Position numbers and translations under genes: made by a program. Shown here piece by piece: positions 51,888-61,308 of a stretch of DNA of 64,000 bases (its first letter is position 1; each line of letters starts with the position of its first letter). The notes under the pieces were generated by a model that had not been told where the DNA came from, searched no databases, and saw only the letters and a list, made by a program, of their open reading frames with translations. Source of the stretch: SAR86 cluster bacterium AG-422-O05 (GTDB lineage: Bacteria; Pseudomonadota; Gammaproteobacteria; Magnimaribacterales; D2472); the NCBI GenBank assembly GCA_003213495.1, contig QCMW01000001.1, positions 1 through 64,000 on the forward strand. Reading direction: 5' to 3'.

Positions 51888-52299
51888 AACCAGAAGTTAC
51901 GATACCAATTTTAGAAATACCAACACTTTGCACAGATGCCATAGCTTTTGCTACAAAATCAAAAGATACATCTTTATCACTTTGAAAGACTACTTCAATC
52001 TCTGGATTTGCATCATAAATAACTTTTGATTTCCTTTTTAACTCATCGAGATCAATTGCTAAAGACTCCTCGCCTACATTGATAAAATAATTTCCACTTT
52101 CATCGATAGAAATCACTAGAGGCTCATTTTGGATACTCATTTTAGTCGTGTCTGTTTTTGGCAAATCTACTTCTATGCCTTGAATTAATAAAGGAGATAG
52201 GATCATAAAGATGATTAGTAATACCAGCATAACATCGATGTAAGGAACAACATTTATCTCTGCTTTTAGATTCTTCTTTTTTGCTAACCTATATATCAC
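51877..52299 (-). CDS. tolR: TolR
   Basis: ExbD/TolR-family proton-channel partner of TolQ. The 140-aa protein has KAEINVVPYIDVMLVLLIIFMI, with the essential Asp in the membrane helix, and a periplasmic domain. It starts at GTG (52297-52299), whose GTGA overlaps the tolQ stop by 4 bases. Overlaps tolA by 11 bases. Confidence 0.96.
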   Translation of the reverse strand: MIYRLAKKKNLKAEINVVPYIDVMLVLLIIFMILSPLLIQGIEVDLPKTDTTKMSIQNEPLVISIDESGNYFINVGEESLAIDLDELKRKSKVIYDANPEIEVVFQSDKDVSFDFVAKAMASVQSVGISKIGIVTSGYEN

Positions 52300-52967
52300 T
52301 GTTTCTTAAATGTTTTTTTATAAAAAATACTTGCCATCTCTTCTGCAAAAATTAATGTATTTTGACTAATGGTTTCTGACTCTGCTGTAAATTTATTAAA
52401 TGCTACAACTGCAGGTATTGCTGCAAATAATCCCATCCCAGTAGCAATCAATGCCTCTGATATTCCTGGTGCAACTGCATTGATAGTAGCTTGAGTTGCG
52501 TCAGATAGCCCCTGAAATGATGTCATAATTCCCCATACAGTTCCTAACAAACCTACATACGGACTAACTGAACCAACATTAGCCAAAAAAGGAAGATGTT
52601 TATTCATTTCCTCTTCATCAGATGCTATGGAAACTCTCATTGATCTATTGATTGACTCTAAATCTACTTCAACAATTTCAGCTTGAGATTCAATTTGATG
52701 AAATTCGTCAAATGAATTTTTAAATAGACTCATAGAGCCATAAAGAACTTCTTTATCTTGTATTTCTTTATGTAAAATACTTAAGTCCTTTCCGCTCCAA
52801 AATTTTTTAAGAAAAGTATTATTTTCATTTTTTACTTTTCTAAAAAATTTATACCTTTCTACAATAACTATCCATGACAAAATTGACGCCACAAATAACA
52901 AGATCATTACAACTTTAACTACAATTCCTGCTTGTAAAAATAAATTTAAGACTGAAATCTCTTCCAT
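52296..52967 (-). CDS. tolQ: TolQ
   Basis: ExbB/TolQ-family channel protein with three membrane helices that powers TolA with TolR. The 223-aa protein has FLANVGSVSPYVGLLGTVWGIM and GISEALIATGMGLFAAIPAVVAFN, the family's two conserved blocks. It starts 9 bases after the ybgC stop. Confidence 0.97.
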   Translation of the reverse strand: MEEISVLNLFLQAGIVVKVVMILLFVASILSWIVIVERYKFFRKVKNENNTFLKKFWSGKDLSILHKEIQDKEVLYGSMSLFKNSFDEFHQIESQAEIVEVDLESINRSMRVSIASDEEEMNKHLPFLANVGSVSPYVGLLGTVWGIMTSFQGLSDATQATINAVAPGISEALIATGMGLFAAIPAVVAFNKFTAESETISQNTLIFAEEMASIFYKKTFKKQ

Positions 52968-52976
52968 AAACTTTTC

Positions 52977-53387
52977 CTATTTAAAAATTAATAATAAATC
53001 ATCTGGAAACTTTTTTGGTTTTTTTGTGTTTAAATCTATAAAACACACTTCAACTTTTCCATTAACATATTCTCTTTTATTATCTTCGCATCTTATATTT
53101 TGATGAAAAATCATTCTTGCATTTGATTTCTTCTCAACAGCGGTATGGACAACTAAATTATCTCCAAGCTCAGCTGCATATAGGTAATTTAAATTAATGC
53201 TTTTGATTACAAATGCTTGATTTTTAGTTCTTAATTCACGTTGAGAAACTTTAATAGTAGATAAAAAATTTGATCTCGCTCTTTCAAAAAATTTCACGTA
53301 ATTTGCGTGATAAACAAATCCTTGGAAATCTGTATCCTCAACATATATAGTGATTTGTAATTCTTCAGATTTGATAATTTTGTTCAT
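52977..53387 (-). CDS. ybgC: YbgC-type hotdog acyl-CoA thioesterase
   Basis: A 136-aa hotdog-fold thioesterase. The family motif VEDTDFQGFVYHANYVKFFERAR holds the catalytic Asp; the rest of the fold is intact. I start it at the ATG at 53387; the frame is open to a TTG at 53417. It overlaps the end of the upstream nuclease gene by about 23 bases, and it is the first gene of the tol cluster, as in E. coli. Confidence 0.92.
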   Translation of the reverse strand: MNKIIKSEELQITIYVEDTDFQGFVYHANYVKFFERARSNFLSTIKVSQRELRTKNQAFVIKSINLNYLYAAELGDNLVVHTAVEKKSNARMIFHQNIRCEDNKREYVNGKVEVCFIDLNTKKPKKFPDDLLLIFK

Positions 53388-53790
53388 GCAATTCAATATC
53401 GTTTTGAAAAAGCTCAAGTATTATTTCTATAAAATCCGGCCACAACAAGTCTACTGTTACTAAATCATTTTTAATTTTAGTGTTTAAACATTTAGCAAGT
53501 ATTCTCACTTTTATTGGTCTATTATTAAATTTATATACAAGAGCTGGCTTTAACCCCTCTGCATCAGATGAGGCTAGAACTTGTTCCCACCAATCGGGTC
53601 TTGGTTCAGCGCCAGAACCATAAGCTTTGCATTCAATACACCAAGTTCCTAGCATTAGGTCTGGAAGTTCTTTTGTTCTTGTTTGTTCAAGTATTCTTTT
53701 TACAGGGTTAGTTAGATTTAAATCGTTAATTAGAGCATTAGCTATCTGTCTTTCAAATGCTGCTCCTTTATTTCTTGAATTAATAGACAA
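53365..53790 (-). CDS. PD-(D/E)XK nuclease resembling phage-type Holliday junction resolvases
   Basis: A 141-aa protein. The nuclease motifs are visible in order: Glu13 in KGAAFERQIANAL, Asp44 in ELPDLML, and Glu53-x-Lys55 in TWCIECKAYG. Spacing matches small PD-(D/E)XK enzymes such as phage Holliday-junction resolvases. The following EPRPDWWEQVLASS and ALVYKFNNRPIKV would be the helix and strand after the active site. It starts at a TTG at 53790, 7-8 bases after AAGGAA. In most gammaproteobacteria ruvC, ruvA and ruvB lie in this spot between yebC and ybgC; here this single gene does. Function as resolvase is inference. Confidence 0.75.
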   Translation of the reverse strand: MSINSRNKGAAFERQIANALINDLNLTNPVKRILEQTRTKELPDLMLGTWCIECKAYGSGAEPRPDWWEQVLASSDAEGLKPALVYKFNNRPIKVRILAKCLNTKIKNDLVTVDLLWPDFIEIILELFQNDIELHEQNYQI

Positions 53791-53793
53791 GAT

Positions 53794-54531
53794 TTATTCC
53801 TTTACTTCAAAATTTTCTGGAAATTCTGCGTTGGTATGAACTTCTTGAACATCATCTAAATCATCCATATATTCCATAATATTTAATACTTTCTCAGACA
53901 TATCATTATCAAGAGGAACAAGAGTATCTGCTCTTAAAGTTAATTGTGCATCAATATATTCAATTTTTTTTTCTTTAAAAACATCCAATACATTGCTAAA
54001 TACATTTGCTTCAGTTGTTACTTCATAAAAATCATCTTCTGTTGAAAAATCTTCTGCTCCTGATTCAATGACAACCTCGATCAAGTTTTCTTCTGATAAA
54101 TTTTTAGAAAGATGAATAATTCCAAGCTTTTTAAATAAATAGGAGACAGAGCCATCGGTGCCCAAATTACCACCATATTTTGAAAAGGCATGTCTCACAT
54201 CAGATACAGTTCTGTTACGATTATCTGTCATTGTTTCTACTAATATTGCTACTCCGCCTGGACCGTAACCTTCAAAAACTATCTCTTCTAATTCTCCTGT
54301 TTCACCAGTTCCAGAACCCTTCTCAATAGCTCTTTTTATGGTATCTTTTGGCATATTGGCAGCATTAGCCTTTTCAAGAGCTAATCTTAATCTAGGATTA
54401 TCATTAGGATCAGGCCCATCTTTTGCTGCAACTGTTATCTCACGAATAACTTTCGTCCAAACTTTACCGCGAGAGGCGTCTTGCCTTGCTTTTCGATGTT
54501 TTATGTTTGCCCACTTTGAATGACCTGCCAT
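53794..54531 (-). CDS. yebC: YebC/PmpR-family protein
   Basis: The 245-aa TACO1-like protein is conserved through bacteria and has been linked to transcription regulation and to translation of proline-rich stretches. It begins MAGHSKWANIKHRKARQDASRGK and has the VAILVETMTDNRNRTVSDVRH motif. It follows aspS by 3 bases. Confidence 0.97.
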   Translation of the reverse strand: MAGHSKWANIKHRKARQDASRGKVWTKVIREITVAAKDGPDPNDNPRLRLALEKANAANMPKDTIKRAIEKGSGTGETGELEEIVFEGYGPGGVAILVETMTDNRNRTVSDVRHAFSKYGGNLGTDGSVSYLFKKLGIIHLSKNLSEENLIEVVIESGAEDFSTEDDFYEVTTEANVFSNVLDVFKEKKIEYIDAQLTLRADTLVPLDNDMSEKVLNIMEYMDDLDDVQEVHTNAEFPENFEVKE

Positions 54532-54534
54532 AAA

Positions 54535-56301
54535 TTATTCTTCCTTGAAGGTACTTATAATTTTTAGTTCATCAAGCTGATCTTTTTCAACCTTACTTGG
54601 TGCATCTGTTAGCAAACAAGCAGCACTCTGTGTTTTAGGGAAAGCAATAACATCTCTTATGTTGGTCGTATCAGTAACTAGCATTACTATTCTATCAAGA
54701 CCAAATGCTATTCCTCCATGAGGTGGACAACCAGATGAAAGAGCTTTTAATAAGAAACCAAATTTACTTTCTGCGTCTTCTTTTGAAATATTAAGAATAT
54801 TAAAAATAATTTTTTGCATTGCATTTTCATAAATTCTTAAAGAACCACCTCCTATTTCATAGCCATTTAAAACAACATCATATGCATGAGCAATTGAATC
54901 CTTGGGATTATCCTCCAATTCTTTAGCTGAACATTTTGGAAGCGTAAATGGATGATGAAGTGGTGTTAAATTACCCTCTTTACTGGTTTCAAACATTGGA
55001 AAATCTACAATCCAACAAGGCGCCCATTTAGTTAAATATAAATCTAAGTCTTCTCCTAATTTTTTAATTAAACTACTCATAGACAAATTTACAACTGACT
55101 CACTCCCGGCACCAAAGAAAATTAAATCATCAGTTTTTGTATCTAGAGACTTGATAATGTTTGTTACCGTTTCTGGTTTTAAGAATTTTAGTATTGGTGA
55201 TTGAATACCGTTCTCTAAATCGTTTACATCATTTATCTTTATGTAAGCCAAACCTTTTGCACCAAGCTTAGATACAAATTTTGTAAAGTCATCGATTTGT
55301 CCTCGGGATAATAAATTACCTTTTGGTACTTTTAAAGCGACTACTCTTGATTCTTTTTTTTGTGCAGGTTCAGAAAAAACTTTAAATTCCTCATCTTTGA
55401 CTAATTCAGATATATCAACGAGTTTAAGTGGTATTCTTAAATCAGGTTTATCGCATCCATAATCTCGCATAGCATCATGCCAATTAATTATTTCAAATTT
55501 TTCTAGCTTATCTCCACAGAATTCCTTGATAATATCTTTAATCATCTTTTCGCTTATCTTCATAATTTCATCTTGATCAATGAATGACGCCTCAATATCT
55601 ATTTGAGTGAACTCTGGTTGTCTATCAGCTCTTAAATCTTCATCCCTAAAACATCTAGCTATCTGATAATATTTATCTAGACCACCTATCATTAATAGCT
55701 GCTTAAAAAGTTGAGGTGACTGAGGCAAAGCATAGAAACTTCCTGGTTGAACTCTGCTGGGTAAAATATAATCTCTAGCTCCCTCTGGAGTAGCTTTAGT
55801 TAATATAGGTGTTTCAATCTCATGAAAATCATTTTTATCTAAATAATTTCTTATTAAAGAAGTAATTTTCGACCTAGTTATTATTCTTTCATTCATTTCA
55901 GGTCTTCTTAGATCTAAAACTCTATTTTTTAACCTAACATCTTCATTTACTTCTTGATACTCATCAATTGGAAAGACAGGTGTATTTGCTTTACTGAGAA
56001 TAATTAAGTCTTTAACCTCAATTTCTATCTCTCCCGTATGCATATTTTTATTTATTGTTCCTTCTAACCTTTTTCTTACAATACCTTTAATCTTAACAAC
56101 GTATTCATTTCTAATTGACTCAGCTAATTTAAAAGACTTTTCATTGTCAGGATTGACTACAGCTTGGCAAATACCTTTTATATCTCTTACATCAAGAAAA
56201 ATTACACCGCCATGATCTCTTCTTCTATGAATCCAGCCACAGATTGTTACCTCTTCTTTAAGATTTGAGGATGTTATTTCACCGCAATAATGAGACTTCA
56301 T
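54535..56301 (-). CDS. aspS: Aspartyl-tRNA synthetase
   Basis: Class II synthetase of 588 aa with N-terminal OB domain (VTICGWIHRRRDHGGVIFLDVRD), the flexible motif PILTKATPEGARDYILPSR, motif 2 (QIARCFRDEDLRADRQPEFTQ-type) and motif 3 (HGGIAFGLDRIVML). It carries the bacterial GAD insertion. Order aspS-yebC is conserved. Confidence 0.97.
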   Translation of the reverse strand: MKSHYCGEITSSNLKEEVTICGWIHRRRDHGGVIFLDVRDIKGICQAVVNPDNEKSFKLAESIRNEYVVKIKGIVRKRLEGTINKNMHTGEIEIEVKDLIILSKANTPVFPIDEYQEVNEDVRLKNRVLDLRRPEMNERIITRSKITSLIRNYLDKNDFHEIETPILTKATPEGARDYILPSRVQPGSFYALPQSPQLFKQLLMIGGLDKYYQIARCFRDEDLRADRQPEFTQIDIEASFIDQDEIMKISEKMIKDIIKEFCGDKLEKFEIINWHDAMRDYGCDKPDLRIPLKLVDISELVKDEEFKVFSEPAQKKESRVVALKVPKGNLLSRGQIDDFTKFVSKLGAKGLAYIKINDVNDLENGIQSPILKFLKPETVTNIIKSLDTKTDDLIFFGAGSESVVNLSMSSLIKKLGEDLDLYLTKWAPCWIVDFPMFETSKEGNLTPLHHPFTLPKCSAKELEDNPKDSIAHAYDVVLNGYEIGGGSLRIYENAMQKIIFNILNISKEDAESKFGFLLKALSSGCPPHGGIAFGLDRIVMLVTDTTNIRDVIAFPKTQSAACLLTDAPSKVEKDQLDELKIISTFKEE

Positions 56302-56314
56302 GATAATTCCCTAT

Positions 56315-56605
56315 TTAATCCTTAATTTTATCTTGTTTAGCACCTTTCTTGGAGTTTGTTTTCGAAGTTTCTTTAGATTTATTCTCTTTTGAGGATTCGT
56401 TTGTAGAAATATTCTTCTTTTTGCCGGTTTTAAAGTCAGTTTCATACCAACCGCCACCCTTTAACCTAAAAGATGGTGCAGAAATAAGCTTCTTAAGACT
56501 TTTTGTATTACATTTAGGACAAATCGTCTTAGGTTTATCGCTTATTTTTTGTATTACTTCAATTTCATGTCCACATTGGGAACATTTGTAATCATAAATA
56601 GGCAT
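56315..56605 (-). CDS. FmdB-type zinc-ribbon protein
   Basis: The 96-aa protein starts MPIYDYKCSQCGHEIEV with a second pair CPKC, the FmdB/CxxC zinc-ribbon domain (residues 1-45), then GGGWYETDF and a Lys/Ser-rich tail of about 35 residues. Such proteins often precede aspS. Function is unknown; it is divergent from proS. Confidence 0.88.
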   Translation of the reverse strand: MPIYDYKCSQCGHEIEVIQKISDKPKTICPKCNTKSLKKLISAPSFRLKGGGWYETDFKTGKKKNISTNESSKENKSKETSKTNSKKGAKQDKIKD

Positions 56606-56636
56606 AAGTCCTCAAAAAAAGATAAAATTATAAACT

Positions 56637-57917
56637 ATGTTATTTTCAAAGCTACTAATACCTACTTTAAAAGATGCCCCGCAAGAAGCTGAAGTTATCA
56701 GTCACAAATTAATGCTTCGAGCAGGAATGATTCGAAAAGTGGCATCTGGGATATACACATGGCTACCTTTAGGTTTAAAAGTTCTCAAAAGAATAGAGAA
56801 TATCGTTCGAGAGGAAATGGATTCATCTGGGGCACAAGAAGTTTTCATGCCAATGGTTCAACCAAAAGAATTATGGGATGAAACAAAAAGGTGGGAAAAA
56901 ATGGGTCCAGAACTTTTAAGAATTAAAGATAGGCATGAGAGAGATTTTTGTCTGGGCCCTACTCACGAAGAAGTTATAACAGACATAATTAGAGATAATG
57001 TAAAAAGTTATAAAGAACTTCCACTTAATATTTATCAAATTCAAACTAAGTTTAGAGATGAAGTTAGACCTAGATATGGAATTATGAGGGGAAGAGAATT
57101 TCTGATGAAAGATTCATATAGCTTCAATATTGATGAAGAATCTCTTCAAGAAACTTACCTACTAATGAGGGACACCTATAAAAAAGTACTAGAAAGAATT
57201 GGACTTGAATATAAAATTTCTGCTGCTGATTCTGGAGCAATTGGTGGAGACAGTTCTGAAGAATTTCATGTCTTGGCTGAAAATGGAGAAGATACTATTG
57301 CTGTCAGTGACTCATCTGAATTTGCAATAAATACAGAACTACTCTTGAAAGAAGGTGAAGATATAAATTCACTTGAAGGAAAACCTTCCCCAGACGGAAA
57401 TGGAACAATACAAATTAAGAAAGGTATTGAGGTTGGTCATATTTTCAAACTTGGTAAGCTTTACGCCGAATCAATGAAAGCTAATGTTTTAAATGCTGAA
57501 GGTAAAGCTTCAACATTGTATATGGGTTGTTATGGTATCGGTGTATCGAGACTAGTGGCAGCAGCTATAGAACAAAATTTTGATGACAGAGGAATTATTT
57601 GGCCTCATAGTATAGCTCCGTTTGGCATTAATATTATCGCGATCGGTTTTGATAAAAATAAAGAAATTGCGTCGGCATCAATAAAATTATATGAAGAATT
57701 AACTGACATGGGTTATGACGTTCTTCTTGATGATAGAAAGGACGGTTATGGTGCAAAAATGAAGGATTCTGAACTCATAGGTATTCCTTTAAACATAATA
57801 ATTGGCAAGTCATTCCTTGAAAATCAAGAAGTTGAGCTAAGGGGAAGGAATGGTCAGAGCTCATCTAATCCAGTTTCAGATATAAAAACAATAATGGATT
57901 TTTTTAAAAATAAATAA
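56637..57917 (+). CDS. proS: Prolyl-tRNA synthetase, short form without editing domain
   Basis: Class II synthetase of 426 aa. Catalytic motifs are present: motif 1 (RAGMIRKVASGIYTWLPLG), motif 2 (FRDEVRPRYGIMRGREFLMKD as a unit), and motif 3 (YGIGVSRLVAA); a C-terminal anticodon domain follows. In E. coli ProS (572 aa) a roughly 180-aa editing insertion (INS) removes misacylated Ala-tRNA-Pro. Here residues about 232-252 are only a short polar linker between EFAIN and DGNGTIQIKKGIEVGH. A compact ProS without INS is typical of alphaproteobacteria. Confidence 0.96.
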   Translation: MLFSKLLIPTLKDAPQEAEVISHKLMLRAGMIRKVASGIYTWLPLGLKVLKRIENIVREEMDSSGAQEVFMPMVQPKELWDETKRWEKMGPELLRIKDRHERDFCLGPTHEEVITDIIRDNVKSYKELPLNIYQIQTKFRDEVRPRYGIMRGREFLMKDSYSFNIDEESLQETYLLMRDTYKKVLERIGLEYKISAADSGAIGGDSSEEFHVLAENGEDTIAVSDSSEFAINTELLLKEGEDINSLEGKPSPDGNGTIQIKKGIEVGHIFKLGKLYAESMKANVLNAEGKASTLYMGCYGIGVSRLVAAAIEQNFDDRGIIWPHSIAPFGINIIAIGFDKNKEIASASIKLYEELTDMGYDVLLDDRKDGYGAKMKDSELIGIPLNIIIGKSFLENQEVELRGRNGQSSSNPVSDIKTIMDFFKNK

Positions 57918-57921
57918 TTTA

Positions 57922-59100
57922 TTAAATTCTTTTTATAATTGTTGCATTTGCAGTACCGCCGCCTTCACAAATAGCTTGCAATCCATAAGTAGATTCTCTT
58001 CTTTCCATTTCATGTAAAAGTGTTGTCATAAGCTTAGCACCGGTAGCTCCTAATGGATGGCCAAGCGCCATTGCCCCACCATTCACATTAAGTTTTGATT
58101 TATCTGCCTTCAAGTCTTCAGCCCATGCAAGCGGGACAGGAGCAAAAGCTTCATTCACTTCATATAAATCCATATCATCTATAGTTAGATTTGCTGTTTT
58201 AAGAGCCTGTATTGATGCAGGAATTGGTCCAGTTAACATGAAAACAGGATCGTCTCCTACAACTGATATAGATACTATTTCAGCTCTTGGATTTGCTTGA
58301 ATTTTCTTTAGCCCTTCATCATTGCACACCATAACTGCTGCAGCACCATCTGTGATCTGGCTTGCATTACCAGCAGTAATAACTCCACCTTCAGTAACTG
58401 GATTTAATCCAGCCAACTTATCAAGGCTTGCATCAAATCTAATACCCTCATCAGCCATTACTAAATCATTCATTCCTTCTGCATTTCTTCCTTCTACAGG
58501 AAGTATTTCTCTGTCAAAGTATTTTGATTCAGTTGCATGAGCAGCTTTCTGATGGCTTTCTAGTGCAAACTTGTCTAAATCTTCACGAGATAAATTCCAT
58601 TTATCAGCTACAAGTTCTGCACCTGTGAATTGTGAAAAAAATACTCCAGGATATCTTTCTTTCATACCTTCAGAATCAAAAGGCAACCCATGGCCAGCAT
58701 CGTAACCATCTTTGACTGCAGCACCAATTGGGACCATAGACATTACTTCAACTCCACCGCCAATTACAATATCTTGAGTACCAGACATTACTGCCTGTAT
58801 TGCAAAATGGATAGCTTGTTGAGATGAGCCACACTGTCTGTCTACAGACGTACCGGGAACTGATTCAGGAAAAGAAGAGGAAAGAATCGCATTTCTAGCA
58901 ACATTTCCTGATTGCGCACCAACTTGGTCAACACAACCAAAAACTACGTCATCTACAAGAGCTGGATCCATATCCAATTTTGTTACTAACTCATCTAAAA
59001 CTTTAGCTCCTAAATCTGCTGGATGCCATAGACTAAGTCTTCCATCTCTTTTGCCACCGGCAGTTCTAACTGCCTCTACTATGTATGCTTTTTCTGCCAT
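57922..59100 (-). CDS. Acetyl-CoA C-acyltransferase (thiolase)
   Basis: Thiolase of 392 aa. The acyl-binding Cys90 is in VDRQCGSSQQAIHFA, the NEAFAPVPLAWAED motif is present, and the C-terminal part has NVNGGAMALGHPLGATGAK and the second catalytic Cys in CEGGGTANATI. The sequence looks closer to beta-ketothiolases of the fatty acid or steroid type than to biosynthetic PhaA, but the substrate cannot be fixed. It lies after the recA terminator, and no other beta-oxidation gene is near. Confidence 0.88.
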   Translation of the reverse strand: MAEKAYIVEAVRTAGGKRDGRLSLWHPADLGAKVLDELVTKLDMDPALVDDVVFGCVDQVGAQSGNVARNAILSSSFPESVPGTSVDRQCGSSQQAIHFAIQAVMSGTQDIVIGGGVEVMSMVPIGAAVKDGYDAGHGLPFDSEGMKERYPGVFFSQFTGAELVADKWNLSREDLDKFALESHQKAAHATESKYFDREILPVEGRNAEGMNDLVMADEGIRFDASLDKLAGLNPVTEGGVITAGNASQITDGAAAVMVCNDEGLKKIQANPRAEIVSISVVGDDPVFMLTGPIPASIQALKTANLTIDDMDLYEVNEAFAPVPLAWAEDLKADKSKLNVNGGAMALGHPLGATGAKLMTTLLHEMERRESTYGLQAICEGGGTANATIIKRI

Positions 59101-59101
59101 A

Positions 59102-59142
59102 ATAAAAATCCCTGCTAATAAATTGATTGATTAATAGGGATT
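59102..59142 (-). terminator. Candidate intrinsic terminator after recA
   Basis: On the minus strand AATCCCT (59136-59142) pairs with AGGGATT (59107-59113), with a 22-base loop, followed by TTTTTATT. It lies 15 bases after the recA stop and immediately before the thiolase ATG. The T-run overlaps the thiolase ribosome-binding region, so read-through control is possible. The loop is long. Confidence 0.55.
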
Positions 59143-59156
59143 ATTGTATCAAAAAA

Positions 59157-60185
59157 TTATTTTGATTTACTTGAAATGTAAGATGATCTTATTTCTTTAA
59201 CAAGTTTATCTCTAATTTTAGTATTCTCTTTTAAGAAAGTGCTTGCTTTGACTTTTCCTTGACCAATACTCTCGCCATCAAGTTTGTAAAATGCACCGGA
59301 TTTATCAACCAAGCCCAACTTGTTACCGTAATCTAAAATTTCGCCTTCTTGGTTGATGCCTTGACCATACATAATTTGGAATTCAGCCTGTTTGAAAGGA
59401 GGTGATACTTTATTTTTAACAACTTTGACTCTGGTTTCATTACCCATCACTTCGTCACCTTCTTTTACAGAACCTATCCTTCTGATATCTAATCTTACGG
59501 ATGAATAGAATTTCAGGGCATTACCACCAGTGGTTGTTTCTGGACTTCCAAACATAACACCGATTTTCATTCTAATTTGATTAATGAAAACAACCGTTGC
59601 TCCTGATCTTTGAATGTTACCAGTTATTTTTCTTAATGCCTGAGACATTAAGCGAGCTTGTAAACCAACATGATGGTCTCCCATTTCTCCTTCAATCTCT
59701 GCTCTTGGAACTAATGCTGCTACAGAGTCTATTATCACCAAATCAACATTTTTTGATTTCACCAACATATCTGCAACTTCAAGTGCTTGTTCTCCAGTAT
59801 TTGGTTGAGACAAAATAAGTTCATCAATATTTACACCAAGCTTCTCTGCATATTGAGGATCAAGAGCATGCTCAGCATCAATAAATGCACACACACCACC
59901 TTCTTTTTGACATTGAGCAATTATCTGAAGCGTTAACGTTGTCTTTCCAGATGATTCTGGTCCATATATTTCTGTGACTCTCCCTTTTGGAATTCCACCA
60001 ATGCCAAGTGCAATATCGAGACCCAATGAACCTGTCGAAATAGAAGGAATATCTAATTTTTCTTGATCGCCCATTCTCATTACGGTTGAACCACCACCAG
60101 ACTCTTTTTCAAAATGTAAATTTATATCTTTTAAAGTGTCTTTAAGTGATTTACTGGAAATTTCTTTAGATTTTGATTTAGGCAT
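59157..60185 (-). CDS. recA: Recombinase RecA
   Basis: Strand-exchange and SOS co-protease of 342 aa. Walker A is [13 protein letters not shown], loop L1 is [18 protein letters not shown], and the MAW-like [16 protein letters not shown] is present. It has a good ribosome site (AAGGAG) and a LexA operator upstream. No recX follows. A hairpin terminator lies after the stop. Confidence 0.98.
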   Translation of the reverse strand: MPKSKSKEISSKSLKDTLKDINLHFEKESGGGSTVMRMGDQEKLDIPSISTGSLGLDIALGIGGIPKGRVTEIYGPESSGKTTLTLQIIAQCQKEGGVCAFIDAEHALDPQYAEKLGVNIDELILSQPNTGEQALEVADMLVKSKNVDLVIIDSVAALVPRAEIEGEMGDHHVGLQARLMSQALRKITGNIQRSGATVVFINQIRMKIGVMFGSPETTTGGNALKFYSSVRLDIRRIGSVKEGDEVMGNETRVKVVKNKVSPPFKQAEFQIMYGQGINQEGEILDYGNKLGLVDKSGAFYKLDGESIGQGKVKASTFLKENTKIRDKLVKEIRSSYISSKSK

Positions 60186-60202
60186 AACTAAGCTCCTTGA
60201 TT

Positions 60203-60222
60203 TACTGTATATTTATACAGTA
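60203..60222 (-). promoter_or_regulatory. LexA (SOS) operator of recA
   Basis: The 20-base site TACTGTATAAATATACAGTA is an almost perfect inverted repeat and fits the E. coli consensus TACTG(TA)5CAGTA with one base difference in the centre. It lies 18 bases upstream of the recA ATG, over the probable -10 (TATAAA). Supports SOS control of recA. Confidence 0.9.
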
Positions 60223-60303
60223 TATATGATATTTTGAATTTTTTAAATAGTTTTATGTAAATTTAAAAATTAGTAAGCTAAAATTCAAATTTCTCAAGTA
60301 ATT

Positions 60304-60621
60304 ATGACATACGTAGTAACAGAATCATGCATTAAATGTAAATACACTGACTGTGTTGAAGTATGTCCTGTTGATTGCTTTTATGAAGGTCCTGAATTTC
60401 TTGTAATTGATCCCGAGGAATGCATTGATTGTGGTTTGTGTGAGCCAGAGTGCCCTATTGAAGCTATAAAAGCTGATGATGAGCTACCTCCAGATCAAAT
60501 TGAATTTATAGAAATAAATTTAAAGCTAGCTGAAGTATACGAAAATATTACCGAAGCTAAAGACCCTCTTCCTGAGGCAGAAAAATATAAAGATATTAAA
60601 AATAAAAAACAGTTCTTATAA
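60304..60621 (+). CDS. fdxA: 7Fe ferredoxin FdxA
   Basis: Small electron carrier of 105 aa. Two cysteine motifs bind the [3Fe-4S] and [4Fe-4S] clusters: [20 protein letters not shown] and [16 protein letters not shown]. The C-terminal part is acidic. Divergent from recA; convergent overlap with the DUF368 gene by 6 bases. Confidence 0.95.
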   Translation: MTYVVTESCIKCKYTDCVEVCPVDCFYEGPEFLVIDPEECIDCGLCEPECPIEAIKADDELPPDQIEFIEINLKLAEVYENITEAKDPLPEAEKYKDIKNKKQFL

Positions 60622-61308
60622 AAAATGAGCCAAGCCTGCTGTAAGAATTAAACCACCGAAAAAAACTAACACTGATTTACCAAATTTTTTATAGGCTTTA
60701 TTTATTAATCTTGGCATTAATATTAATGCCGCCAACATTCCAATTGCAAAAGGTAACAAAACATTAAAATTTAAATTTGCAATACTCTGTATTATTAACG
60801 TATATACACCAACAGATAGTAAGAATGCGCTTCCAGAAATACCTGGAAAAAGTAAAAAAGAACATGCGATAAAACCAAGAATTGCTAACAAAATCATTGT
60901 AGGTTCCTCACTGCTATACATTTGAAAGCTACTTAAACTTAAACCAATAAAAATTGCTAAGAATAATGTTAAATAAAAGCTCATACCTTGAGAAATATTT
61001 TCCTTAAGATAATTATTTATAATTAAGAAGACTCCATATCCAATCATTAAAATAGCAATAAGAATATTAAAAATATCTGTAAAGTTTTCATACAAATAAT
61101 TAATTAGCGAAGAAAATAGAAAAACACTTAAAACCATCCCTATTAATAGCGGAATTATCAGACTAAATCCTTTCAATTGAGTTAAAAAAGCTAATATTCT
61201 TTCATAAACTCCAAACATTAATGCAACAGTAGCGCCAGATATTCCTGGCAATAATTCTGATATTCCAATGAAGATTCCGGCTATAAAATATCTTATTTGA
61301 TCTTTCAT
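60616..61308 (-). CDS. DUF368 membrane protein (PopT-type undecaprenyl-phosphate translocase family)
   Basis: A 230-aa protein with about eight helices. Family hallmark [21 protein letters not shown] in the first repeat and [19 protein letters not shown] in the second, an inverted-repeat transporter of the DUF368 family. One member in Vibrio has been shown to act in recycling undecaprenyl phosphate. It starts within the pcm stop (ATGA). Confidence 0.85.
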   Translation of the reverse strand: MKDQIRYFIAGIFIGISELLPGISGATVALMFGVYERILAFLTQLKGFSLIIPLLIGMVLSVFLFSSLINYLYENFTDIFNILIAILMIGYGVFLIINNYLKENISQGMSFYLTLFLAIFIGLSLSSFQMYSSEEPTMILLAILGFIACSFLLFPGISGSAFLLSVGVYTLIIQSIANLNFNVLLPFAIGMLAALILMPRLINKAYKKFGKSVLVFFGGLILTAGLAHFL

